Source of the DNA: an uncultured Victivallales bacterium
GTDB taxonomy: Bacteria > Verrucomicrobiota > Lentisphaeria > Oligosphaerales > JAFGRS01
Reading direction: 5' to 3'
Length of the DNA: 64,000 bases
Assembly (NCBI GenBank): GCA_903837355.1
Contig: CAILUI010000436.1
Coordinates: forward strand, 1 to 64,000
Every line of letters begins with the position of its first letter. Within the stretch, counting starts at the first letter, position 1. The notes below the pieces were generated by a model. It was not told the origin of the DNA. It searched no databases and worked only from the letters and a program-made list of their open reading frames with translations. This document shows, piece by piece, positions 16,322-24,313 of this stretch. A program made the position numbers and the translations under genes.

Positions 16322-19300
16322 ATGCTATCGATGCCGCGGCGCAGTAAGGACGTTGAGGCCGCGGTTTCGCCGGCGGCCGCGCACCCCTTGCCATCCTCCG
16401 GCGCTCAGTTGCCGCACCGGAACCGGTACGCCGCATGGGTCGTGTTGGCGCTCGGCTTGACCGTTGCCGCCGGTATGACCCTCTACGTCAAGTCGACGGT
16501 AGATAAGGCGGCAAGGCAGGAGTTCATCTCGCGCTGCGAGGACATTCGCGCGATCATTGCGGACAGGATGGACGCTCACGCGGGCATCCTGCTGAGTGGT
16601 GCGGCGCTGTTTGGGGCGTCAACTCAGGTCACCCGTGAGGAATGGCGCGCGTTTACCCAGTACCAGAAGATCGGGCAGCGCCTGCCCGGCATTCAGGGCA
16701 TCGGTTTCTCGCTGCTGATCCCGCCTGCAGCACTGCCCGGGCACATCGACGCGGTCCGCGCTGAAGGATTCCCGCAGTATACGGTGAGGCCGGAAGGCGC
16801 GCGGGAAGTCTATTCCGCCATCCTCTATCTGGAGCCGTTCTCCGGTCGGAACCTACGGGCCTTCGGCTACGACATGCTCTCGGAGCCGGTACGGCGGACA
16901 GCCATGGAGCGGGCGCGGGATACGGACCGTCCGGCACTGTCCGGCAAGGTTGTCCTGGTTCAGGAGACTGAGAAAGCGGTCCAGGCTGGCACCCTGATGT
17001 ATGTCGCGGTCTACCGCAAGGGTATGCCGACGGACTCCCCTGAGCAGCGCCGGGCCGCCCTCTATGGCTGGGTCTACTCTCCCTACCGGATGGACGACCT
17101 GATGCAGGGAGTCCTTGGCACTCGCGATCAGAGCCTTGATCAGCAAATCCACCTCAGCGTCTTTGACGGCAGGCAGCCTTCGCCCCAAAGTCTGCTCCAC
17201 CGATCGTTCCCCGCGGAGAACGAGACGCCCTCGCCTGGCGTGCGCTTCTCGCGACAGATGGGCCTGGATTTCAACGGACATCCCTGGACATTGTGCTGTA
17301 CCCAAGCCGGCGGCGGAGCCTTCACCGCGGCCGACGCTCAGGTGTGGTTCGTCACGGTCGCCAGTACCCTCGTCGCGTTGCTGCTGTTCAGCCTGGTGCG
17401 GGTTCTGGAGAACACCGGAGTTGCCGCGCGGCGGCGGGCCGACGAGTTGAGCTGCGGCTTACGGGAGAGCGAGAGGCGCCACCGCTCCATCATCCAGACC
17501 GCCATGGACGGCTTCTGGCAGGCGGACGCGCAGGGGCGTCTGCTGGCCGTCAATGACACCTACTGCCGGATGAGCGGCTACTGCGAGGCGGAACTGCTGG
17601 GCATGCGCATCTCCGAGCTGGGCGTCTCCGAGACCGCTGATGGCGTGGCTTCCCATATCGCGCGGATCATGACCGAGGGCGAGGATCGCTTTGAGTCCCG
17701 CCATCGCCGCAAGAACGGGACGGTCTATGATGTCGAGGTCAGCGTCCAGTCGCAGTTCGCCGTAGGCGGGCACTTGGTGGCCTTTCTGCGCGACATCACC
17801 CAGCGCAAACGTACCGAGGCGGAGTTGAGCCGGCTGGCGGTCATTCAGGGCGAGTTGATGCGCCTGGCCACCAAGTTCGTCAACGTGCCGGTAGAGCGTC
17901 AGGACGCGGCGGTCGAGCAGTCGCTGGCGACCATGGGGCAGCTCATCGAGGCGGATCGCGCTTACCTGTTCAAGTATGATTTCGGTGCTGGGAGAATGCA
18001 TTACACCCATGAGTGGTGTGGTCCCAACATCACGCCGGAGAGTGGCCATCTGCAGGCGGTGCCCCTCGCGCTGTTCCCGGAGTGGGTGGCGGCGCACCGG
18101 CGCGGTGAGGCGGTGCATGTTCCCAGCGTGGCAGCGCTGGCGGCGGACGATCCGTTGCGCCAGGCGCTGGAGCCGCGGGGAATCCGCTCGCTGGTCACCC
18201 TGCCCTTGCTCGGGGACGAGGCCTGCACGGGTTTCGTGGGTTTCGGTGCGGTGCGTGAAGAGCGGCGTTGGCGCGACGATGAAGTGTCTCTGCTGCGGGT
18301 GCTGGCCCGGCTGTATGCGCATTTCGAGGCTCGCCGCGCTGCCGACCGGGAGAACCGCGAGTTGCAGACGGGCCTGGCTCTGGCCCGCGATGCGGCGCAG
18401 GAGGCCGCGCGCGCCAAGAGCCTGTTCCTGGCCAACATGTCGCACGAGATTCGCACGCCGCTCAATGCCATCCTGGGCTACGCGCAGATCATGGAGCGCG
18501 ACTGCCGGGCCTGCCCCACCGGACATCGACTGCACGCGATCAGCCGCAGCGGCGAGCATCTGCTGCAACTGATCAATGATCTGCTTGAGCTGGTGCGCAG
18601 CGAGACGAATGCGATTCCGCTGTCGCCGACGGACTTCGACTTCCACCAGGTGTTGGAGGATGTGCGCCTCATGTTTGCCCAGCAGCCGGCGGCCCAGGAT
18701 GTCGTGCTGGCGGTGTCCTGCGCCCCGGACGTGCCACGCTTCATCAACGCCGACCAGGGCCGGATCCGGCAGGTGCTCGTGAACCTTCTGGGCAACGCGC
18801 TCAAGTTCACCGGGAAGGGCAGCGTGCGCCTGACCGCAACGGTCCCGGCCGAGCGCTCGGCCGGCGATTTCATGCTGGCGGTCGACGTCGAGGATACCGG
18901 CAGCGGCATCGCGGCGGATGAACTGCCGCGCGTCTTTGACGTCTTCTATCTGGCGGAGGGTGGCCGGAAGGTCGGCCGAGGCACGGGTCTCGGCCTGCCC
19001 CTGAGCCAGCGTTACGCGCGCGACATGGGTGGCGACGTCACCGCCACCAGCCGCCTGGGGGAGGGCAGTTGCTTCCGCTTTACCTTCCAGGCGCGGCTGG
19101 CGAAGGGCGCCGTGGTCGAGCGCGTGCTTCAGCGCAGCGTGCGGCGGCTCGCGCCCGGGCAAGACGCCTGCCGCATCCTGGTAGTGGACGACGACCTCAC
19201 CAACCGCGATGTGCTGATTGCCCTGCTGCAGCCGGTCGGCTTCCCGGTCGAGGGCGCGGCCACGGCGGTGGAGGCTCTGGAGCGCCTGCGCCAAACCCCG

Positions 19301-19804
19301 CACATTGGCCTGGTGCTGCTCGACAAGCTCATGCCAGGAATGGACGGCTACACGGCCATCGGCCATATCCGCAGACTGCCCGGCGGGAGTGCTGTCAGGA
19401 TCGTGGTCGTGACCGCGGTCGGGTTGGTCGCGGAGAGAGGGCTGGCGCTGGCTGCCGGGGCGGATGGCTACGTCGCCAAGCCCGTGCGGCGAAAGGCGCT
19501 CCTGGCAGAGATCGCGCGGGTCACGGATCTACGCTACGACTATGACGACGAGGTGCCTGGCGTCGTCCCGGCCGTGAGGGTGCCTGTGGTCGTGAGCCCG
19601 GAGGCGCTGGCCGGTTTGCCACTGGCGCAGCGGCAGGCCCTCGAACTGGCCCTGCGCCGGGGCGACATCCAGCAGTTGCGCGACCTGGTCGGAGCGCTCG
19701 CGCCCACCGATGCCGGGCTCGCCGCCGGGATGCGTCTGCTGGTCGACGCCTACGACTACGACCGCCTGCAGGGCCTGTTGCAGGCTGCGAAGCGGGAGGC
19801 GTGA
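16322..19804 (+). CDS. Hybrid sensor histidine kinase (CHASE-PAS-GAF-HisKA-HATPase-REC)
   Basis: A 1160-aa membrane hybrid kinase. The first helix (VVLALGLTVAAGMTLYV) is followed by a periplasmic CHASE domain at about residues 60-260 and a second helix near 340-362. A PAS domain follows (about 380-500, ending FLRDITQRKR), then a GAF domain (about 515-670). HisKA has SHEIRTPLNAI with phospho-accepting His near residue 706. The ATPase domain shows GNALKFT, DTGSGI and GTGLGLPL. A receiver domain (about 950-1070) has VVDDD, LLDKLMPGMDGY and a conserved VAKPV lysine. A helical tail of about 70 residues follows. I prefer the ATG at 16322 (GAGAGGGA upstream) over the GTG at 16316 or the ATG at 16331. 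No cognate regulator is adjacent, so output may run through its own receiver or an unlinked partner. It converges with the MFS gene, leaving 6 bp. Confidence 0.88.
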   Translation: MLSMPRRSKDVEAAVSPAAAHPLPSSGAQLPHRNRYAAWVVLALGLTVAAGMTLYVKSTVDKAARQEFISRCEDIRAIIADRMDAHAGILLSGAALFGASTQVTREEWRAFTQYQKIGQRLPGIQGIGFSLLIPPAALPGHIDAVRAEGFPQYTVRPEGAREVYSAILYLEPFSGRNLRAFGYDMLSEPVRRTAMERARDTDRPALSGKVVLVQETEKAVQAGTLMYVAVYRKGMPTDSPEQRRAALYGWVYSPYRMDDLMQGVLGTRDQSLDQQIHLSVFDGRQPSPQSLLHRSFPAENETPSPGVRFSRQMGLDFNGHPWTLCCTQAGGGAFTAADAQVWFVTVASTLVALLLFSLVRVLENTGVAARRRADELSCGLRESERRHRSIIQTAMDGFWQADAQGRLLAVNDTYCRMSGYCEAELLGMRISELGVSETADGVASHIARIMTEGEDRFESRHRRKNGTVYDVEVSVQSQFAVGGHLVAFLRDITQRKRTEAELSRLAVIQGELMRLATKFVNVPVERQDAAVEQSLATMGQLIEADRAYLFKYDFGAGRMHYTHEWCGPNITPESGHLQAVPLALFPEWVAAHRRGEAVHVPSVAALAADDPLRQALEPRGIRSLVTLPLLGDEACTGFVGFGAVREERRWRDDEVSLLRVLARLYAHFEARRAADRENRELQTGLALARDAAQEAARAKSLFLANMSHEIRTPLNAILGYAQIMERDCRACPTGHRLHAISRSGEHLLQLINDLLELVRSETNAIPLSPTDFDFHQVLEDVRLMFAQQPAAQDVVLAVSCAPDVPRFINADQGRIRQVLVNLLGNALKFTGKGSVRLTATVPAERSAGDFMLAVDVEDTGSGIAADELPRVFDVFYLAEGGRKVGRGTGLGLPLSQRYARDMGGDVTATSRLGEGSCFRFTFQARLAKGAVVERVLQRSVRRLAPGQDACRILVVDDDLTNRDVLIALLQPVGFPVEGAATAVEALERLRQTPHIGLVLLDKLMPGMDGYTAIGHIRRLPGGSAVRIVVVTAVGLVAERGLALAAGADGYVAKPVRRKALLAEIARVTDLRYDYDDEVPGVVPAVRVPVVVSPEALAGLPLAQRQALELALRRGDIQQLRDLVGALAPTDAGLAAGMRLLVDAYDYDRLQGLLQAAKREA

Positions 19805-19810
19805 GTCGGG

Positions 19811-21166
19811 TTACGCTGCTTTCTTGGTGGGCGCCCGGAAGGCGAGCAGGAAGATGACGAGGATGCCCGCGGCCATGGCGCTGAGGGGCCACCAGAGCTT
19901 GGGCCACAGGGCCAGGGATTCCGGCGAGATGCTGGCCACGGAGCCGAAGGCGTTGCGCTCGAGGCGCTGGGCGACCATGGCACCGATCACCATACCGACG
20001 CCCTGGGTGCAGAAGATGTTCATCCCCTGGCATTGCCCGCGCACCTCCGCCGGCGTGGACTGGTCGACGTAGACCTGCCCGCTGACGAAGAAGAAGTCGT
20101 AGCAGAAGCCGTGCAGGGCGATCCCGACAATGACCAGCGCGGTGGCGGTGGCACCGGTGCCGGCGCCCAGTGCGAAGAAGGCGTAGCGCACGACCCAGGC
20201 CAGGATGCCGACGGCAATCACGTACTTGATGCCCAGCTTGCGGAAGAACCAGGGCATGGCGAACATCATGCCGGCCTCGAAGAAGGTGCCGACATTCTTC
20301 CAGGCCGTGATGTGGTTCATGCCCATGGCCAGCATCTGCTGTTGCAGGCTCGCGTAGTAGGCCGACAGCGGAATGCAGACCAGCAGGGAGCAGACGATGA
20401 ACACCGCAAACGACGGGCTCTTGAGCTGCGACCAGGCATCCAGGAACAGCAGGTCGCGCAGGTTGATCCCTTGGCCGCGCTTCGGTGGCGGCGTGCGCGG
20501 CAGGGTGAACGAGTAGAGTCCCAGCAGTATGGCGGCACCGCCACCCAGCACGAACTGCACGGCGCGGGTACCCGCCTCGACCGCCTTGCCGTTCACCATC
20601 TCGGTGAAGCCGAAGGCAAGGATGAAGCCGGCGACGATCCAGCCGATGGTTCCCCACAGGCGCACCAGCGGGAACTGCTGATCGCCCTTGGCGAGGTGGT
20701 GGAAGGACAGGCTCGCGGTGAGCCCCAGTGTCGGCATGAAACAGAGCATGTGGCAGAAGATCAGGGCATTGAAGACATAGCCCTTGCTGGCGGCGATACC
20801 CATGATGCGGATGGTCTCGGCGACTGCGATCTGCTTGCCCTCACTCTCCTGGAAGGCGCTGGCATCGCCCTGCATGGCCCCCACGACCGGCAGCAGCAGC
20901 ATCGACACGCCCGCCAGCAGGAAGAGGATCCCCAGGATGCGCTCGGTGTTGAAGAAACGATCCGCGATCATGCCGGTGATGAACGGCGAGATCACCGCCG
21001 CCAGCGGACCGGCCGTGTAGGCGTAATAGCGTACCTGCCCCATGCCATGCGCGTACATGTACATGGAAACGCTGAGGTACCACGCACCCCAGACGAAGAA
21101 CTGCAGGAACATCATGACGGCCAAGCGCCAGTACAGATCCCCTTGGCTGCGGTTGCTGCTGTCCAT
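19811..21166 (-). CDS. MFS transporter, nucleoside:H+ symporter (NHS) type
   Basis: A 451-aa polytopic membrane protein of about 12 helices. It begins with FLQFFVWGAWYLSVSMYMY, the signature opening of the NupG/XapB-like nucleoside:proton symporter family, and contains GMIADRFFNTERILG in the first loop. It should import nucleosides or related compounds across the inner membrane; specificity cannot be deduced. The ATG at 21166 has AAGGAG 6 nt upstream. A weak GG-N10-GC element upstream is too poor to call. The gene stands alone, converging with the hybrid kinase gene. Confidence 0.8.
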   Translation of the reverse strand: MDSSNRSQGDLYWRLAVMMFLQFFVWGAWYLSVSMYMYAHGMGQVRYYAYTAGPLAAVISPFITGMIADRFFNTERILGILFLLAGVSMLLLPVVGAMQGDASAFQESEGKQIAVAETIRIMGIAASKGYVFNALIFCHMLCFMPTLGLTASLSFHHLAKGDQQFPLVRLWGTIGWIVAGFILAFGFTEMVNGKAVEAGTRAVQFVLGGGAAILLGLYSFTLPRTPPPKRGQGINLRDLLFLDAWSQLKSPSFAVFIVCSLLVCIPLSAYYASLQQQMLAMGMNHITAWKNVGTFFEAGMMFAMPWFFRKLGIKYVIAVGILAWVVRYAFFALGAGTGATATALVIVGIALHGFCYDFFFVSGQVYVDQSTPAEVRGQCQGMNIFCTQGVGMVIGAMVAQRLERNAFGSVASISPESLALWPKLWWPLSAMAAGILVIFLLAFRAPTKKAA

Positions 21167-21355
21167 CACCCACTCCTTGCTGTTCCCTGCTCTCCGTGGC
21201 CTGCAGAGCCGCGCGCTTCTGCAGCATCGTCGCCGCCAGTGCGGCGGTGGCGAAGAATACCGTCCAGAGCTGGCGGCGTCAACCCGTGCGGAGACAATCC
21301 TGGCCGGAAGCCCCCGCCGGTCCCGCGCCCGGCCCACGTGTTCGCGTCGTGTGCC

Positions 21356-21817
21356 TCAGCGGCCGAAGTCCTTATCGATGGACTTGGCCTTTGGGCGGGT
21401 GCGTGGGGTGTCGACGACGCCGACCCCGAGGTGGTAGACGCGCGTCACCATGGGCGGCGCCGTCTTGGAATCGGACACCATCAGGGCATTCTCGTCGTAA
21501 CTGCAGTACAGGCCGGTGGCTTGGCAGAGGTAACGCACGACGGCATTCAGCGGCACATTGTTCAGCTTCAGCGTGACCGTGCCCTGTTCGAAGATCCTGC
21601 GCCCCGCCGGTGACAGGCGGAAGAGCATGTTCAGGCCCTTGCCCTCCGGGTCGGCGGCCTTCGACTGCTCCTTGAGGAACTCAAACACCTCCTGCGGCGC
21701 GGCATCCTCGAAGTCGATGGTCCGGATCAGGATCCTGGCGGCGCGGCCCTCGACCGTTCCGGCGGTTCCGAGGAGAGAGCCGAACACAAACATCAGCAAG
21801 AGGGTACGCATCATCAT
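21356..21817 (-). CDS. Small exported protein with secretin/TonB short N-terminal-like (STN) domain
   Basis: A 153-aa protein with a signal peptide (TLLLMFVFGSLLGTAG). The mature part resembles the STN/secretin N-domain fold: IDFEDAAPQEVFEFLKEQS, then VTLKLNNVPLNAVVRYLCQ, then CSYDENALMVSD. Such domains usually form part of secretins or TonB receptors; here the domain stands alone with a short tail. Three consecutive ATGs lie at 21817, 21814 and 21811. The upstream region carries an inverted repeat. A TACAAT lies about 55 nt upstream but no matching -35 is evident. Function is unknown; periplasmic location is inferred. Confidence 0.65.
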   Translation of the reverse strand: MMMRTLLLMFVFGSLLGTAGTVEGRAARILIRTIDFEDAAPQEVFEFLKEQSKAADPEGKGLNMLFRLSPAGRRIFEQGTVTLKLNNVPLNAVVRYLCQATGLYCSYDENALMVSDSKTAPPMVTRVYHLGVGVVDTPRTRPKAKSIDKDFGR

Positions 21818-21958
21818 CGGCGCCCTGCCTTTCGTGGAGATCGGGTGCTCCTTGCGTATCATGATTGTACACCCTCGGAACGCCGCCGCCAAGTGGACGC
21901 CTCTGTCGGGCAGGGCTGTTCCGTTTTCCCAACGACCATCGGTGTTGGTCACCGGCAC

Positions 21959-22052
21959 GGTGAAAGCGTGAGAGCGTGATTGCGTGAGGGTTACGGCGCG
22001 TGTGCCGGCCGACTGCCACGAATCCACGCTTTCACGTTCTCACGCGCTCACC
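21959..22052. repeat. Imperfect 28-bp inverted repeat built on GCGTGAGA-like units
   Basis: The left arm 21959-21986 and the reverse complement of the right arm 22025-22052 match at 23 of 28 positions around a 38-nt spacer. Both arms are made of roughly octameric units such as GTGAAAGC, GTGAGAGC and GTGATTGC. It lies between pbpC and the STN-domain gene. It looks like a dispersed intergenic repeat rather than a regulatory site of either gene. Confidence 0.7.
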
Positions 22053-22108
22053 CGTAGCGGGAACCGCGATCTTGGAACAGCCCTGTCTGTCGGGGGGGGC
22101 CGTTGGGG

Positions 22109-24313
22109 TCAGTCAACGCGGACCGTGACACGGTCGGCGTTGCCGGCTGCCGGGCGGACCCCCTGCACGCGGTGGATGCCGCGCCTTAGTTCAACGGCGT
22201 CGCGACCGGCAAACTGTCCGATGAACTCACCGTCGACGAACCACAGGAGCGGTTCCTGGCCAGCCGCACTGAAGGTCAGGCGCACCGTGTCGCCCTCGGC
22301 GAGGTAGGTTCCTGGCCGTGGCAACAGGATACGCGGCCGCTCTGCCGCATCCGGCGGGCGCGGCGTCGGGCTGGCGTTGGGTTGGGCGGTGGAGCGTGGG
22401 CAGTGCTGGCAGAGCCGAGCCGGAACCCCGGTCACGGACAGGCTGATCTGGGTGTGTGCACAGGCCGGCCCGGCGGGCAGGCCGCTGGCGCGGCAGACGG
22501 TCGTGGGCGAGGTGCCTCTGGGGGTCGGCAGTGGGGCCGCGGCGACCCCGGCGTAGATTCGTGACAGGATATCCCCCACCACCGGCGCCGCGGCCGACGC
22601 GCCCACCAGACTCGCGGCCGGTCGGCCACTCTTGTTGCCCAGCCAGACGCCGATGGTGAGGTCGCGGTTGAGGCCGACGCACCAGGCGTCGCGGCAGCCG
22701 TTTGAGGTCCCGGTCTTCCAGGCGAGCGGCAGGCGTGAGGCTCCCGGCAGTGGGCGGTCGGCGAGCATCTCGATGACCAGGGTGGCGGCGCCGGGGCTGA
22801 AGACGGGCACGGCGCGGGTCTCGGCGGCGCCAGTCTCGACCAGGCGTGGCGGGAAGAAGAGGCCGCCGCGGGCCAGGCCCGCGTAGGCGTTGGTGAGTTC
22901 GAGCAGGGTCACCTCGCCGCTGCCCAGGGCCAGGCTCAGGCTCACGTCCGCCGCCGGCCGCCGGGACAGATTGCGGAGTCCGCAGCGCAGCAGGCAGGCG
23001 TGGGCGTAGTCGGCGCCGACGGCCTGCAGCAGGCGTATCGCGGGGGTGTTCAGCGAACGGCTGAGCGCCTCGCGGACGGTGACCAGGCCGCGGTAGTGCC
23101 CGTCAAAGTTCTCGGGTCGGTAGCCGGGGTAGATCAGGGGCGTGTCGGCCACCAGGGTTTCCGGCAGGACCAGCCCGGCATCGATGGCGGTGGCGACGAT
23201 GAAGGGCTTCAGAGCCGAGCCTGGGGAGCGTGGTCGACAGGCGGCATTGACCCAGCCTGTGCCGGGTGCCAGAAGATCGAGAGTGCCGACCAGAGCGCGC
23301 ACCGCGCCGGTTTCATTCTCGATGATCACGGCCGCGCCGTCGCAGACTCCGGGCAGTTTCCGGACCTGATTGCGCAGTGAGGTCAAGGCGATCTCCTGCC
23401 ACTGGCGGTCGAGGGTGGTCACCACGGTGCCGCCAGGCTCGGCGCCGGTTGCGGCCACGGCGTTGCAGAACAGCGGCTCATGCTGGGGCAGGCCAGGGCG
23501 CGGCGCGCCGGCCGGTATGGGGATTACGCCCAAGGGTAGTTTCGCCGTGGCTTGGGCCCGCTCGGGTGAGATGAGTCCGGCCTCGGCCAGGCGCTCCAGG
23601 ACGCGCCGGCGGCGCTGCAGAGCCAGCTCGGGGTAGCGGTCCGGGCGGTAGGTAGAGGGTCGTTGGGGCAGGCCGATGAGCAGCGCCGCCTCGGCCAGGC
23701 TCAGTTCGTCGGCCGCCTTGCCGAAGTACGCCCGTGAGGCCGCTTCGACGCCGACCAGGTTACCGCCGCAGGGCACCTGGTTGAGGTAGTGCTCGAGGGT
23801 CCACTCCTTCGAATGCCGCGATTCGAGGTCGAGGGCCCGCAGCGCCTGCCTGGCCTTGGCCGGCCAACTGCGGCCCTCGGGCTGGGCGAGGCGCGCGAGC
23901 TGCATTTCCAGCGTCGAGGCTCCGGAGACCACTCGACCGGAGGTCAGGTTGCTGCGTGCCGCGCGGGCTACGGCCAGCCAGTCCACGCCGTGGTGCGTCC
24001 AGAAGCGCTGGTCCTCCACCGCCACGAAGCCATGGATCAGCCAGGGCGACAGGCGCGTCAAGGGCACAGGTATCTGCCACTGGTCGTCGGCACCCAGGTC
24101 GATGCGCAGGGGCACGCCGTAGCGGTCGGTGTAGACGGTCGAGGCGCGGTCGGGCTGCAGGCGGCCCTCGTCGCAGCGGCCGGCCCGCCGCAGCGCGAGC
24201 ACGGACCACCCGCCGGTCAGGACGGCGCCGATGATGGCGAACCGCACCAGCCGCGCGGTCCACGCCGGCCAGCGGCGCTGCTCGGGCTGGCGAGATGGCG
24301 GAGCCACGTGCAT
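22109..24313 (-). CDS. pbpC: Penicillin-binding protein 1C (bifunctional)
   Basis: A 734-aa inner-membrane peptidoglycan synthase of the PbpC type. One N-terminal helix (FAIIGAVLTGGWSVLALR) is followed by a GT51 glycosyltransferase domain (FVAVEDQRFWTHHGVDWLA, SGASTLEMQLARL, AYFGKAADELSLAEAALLIG). The transpeptidase domain carries the serine motif SALK (near residue 367), SLN and KTGTSNGCRDAW. The C-terminal 90 residues match the BiPBP_C sandwich (FVDGEFIGQFAGRD). The ATG at 24313 directly follows the TAA of the alpha-2-macroglobulin gene without a spacer, so the two are translationally coupled, as in the classical yfhM-pbpC arrangement. It is complete and all catalytic motifs are present. 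Confidence 0.93.
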   Translation of the reverse strand: MHVAPPSRQPEQRRWPAWTARLVRFAIIGAVLTGGWSVLALRRAGRCDEGRLQPDRASTVYTDRYGVPLRIDLGADDQWQIPVPLTRLSPWLIHGFVAVEDQRFWTHHGVDWLAVARAARSNLTSGRVVSGASTLEMQLARLAQPEGRSWPAKARQALRALDLESRHSKEWTLEHYLNQVPCGGNLVGVEAASRAYFGKAADELSLAEAALLIGLPQRPSTYRPDRYPELALQRRRRVLERLAEAGLISPERAQATAKLPLGVIPIPAGAPRPGLPQHEPLFCNAVAATGAEPGGTVVTTLDRQWQEIALTSLRNQVRKLPGVCDGAAVIIENETGAVRALVGTLDLLAPGTGWVNAACRPRSPGSALKPFIVATAIDAGLVLPETLVADTPLIYPGYRPENFDGHYRGLVTVREALSRSLNTPAIRLLQAVGADYAHACLLRCGLRNLSRRPAADVSLSLALGSGEVTLLELTNAYAGLARGGLFFPPRLVETGAAETRAVPVFSPGAATLVIEMLADRPLPGASRLPLAWKTGTSNGCRDAWCVGLNRDLTIGVWLGNKSGRPAASLVGASAAAPVVGDILSRIYAGVAAAPLPTPRGTSPTTVCRASGLPAGPACAHTQISLSVTGVPARLCQHCPRSTAQPNASPTPRPPDAAERPRILLPRPGTYLAEGDTVRLTFSAAGQEPLLWFVDGEFIGQFAGRDAVELRRGIHRVQGVRPAAGNADRVTVRVD

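Noticed and set aside
15720-16436. Open frames antisense to gvpA and the small membrane protein
   Set aside because: GvpA is unmistakable on the plus strand; the antisense frames are compositionally biased shadows.
21223-21239. Sigma-54-like element (minus strand) upstream of the MFS gene
   Set aside because: The 10-bp GG/GC spacing fits but four conserved positions differ; such matches are expected by chance in GC-rich DNA.
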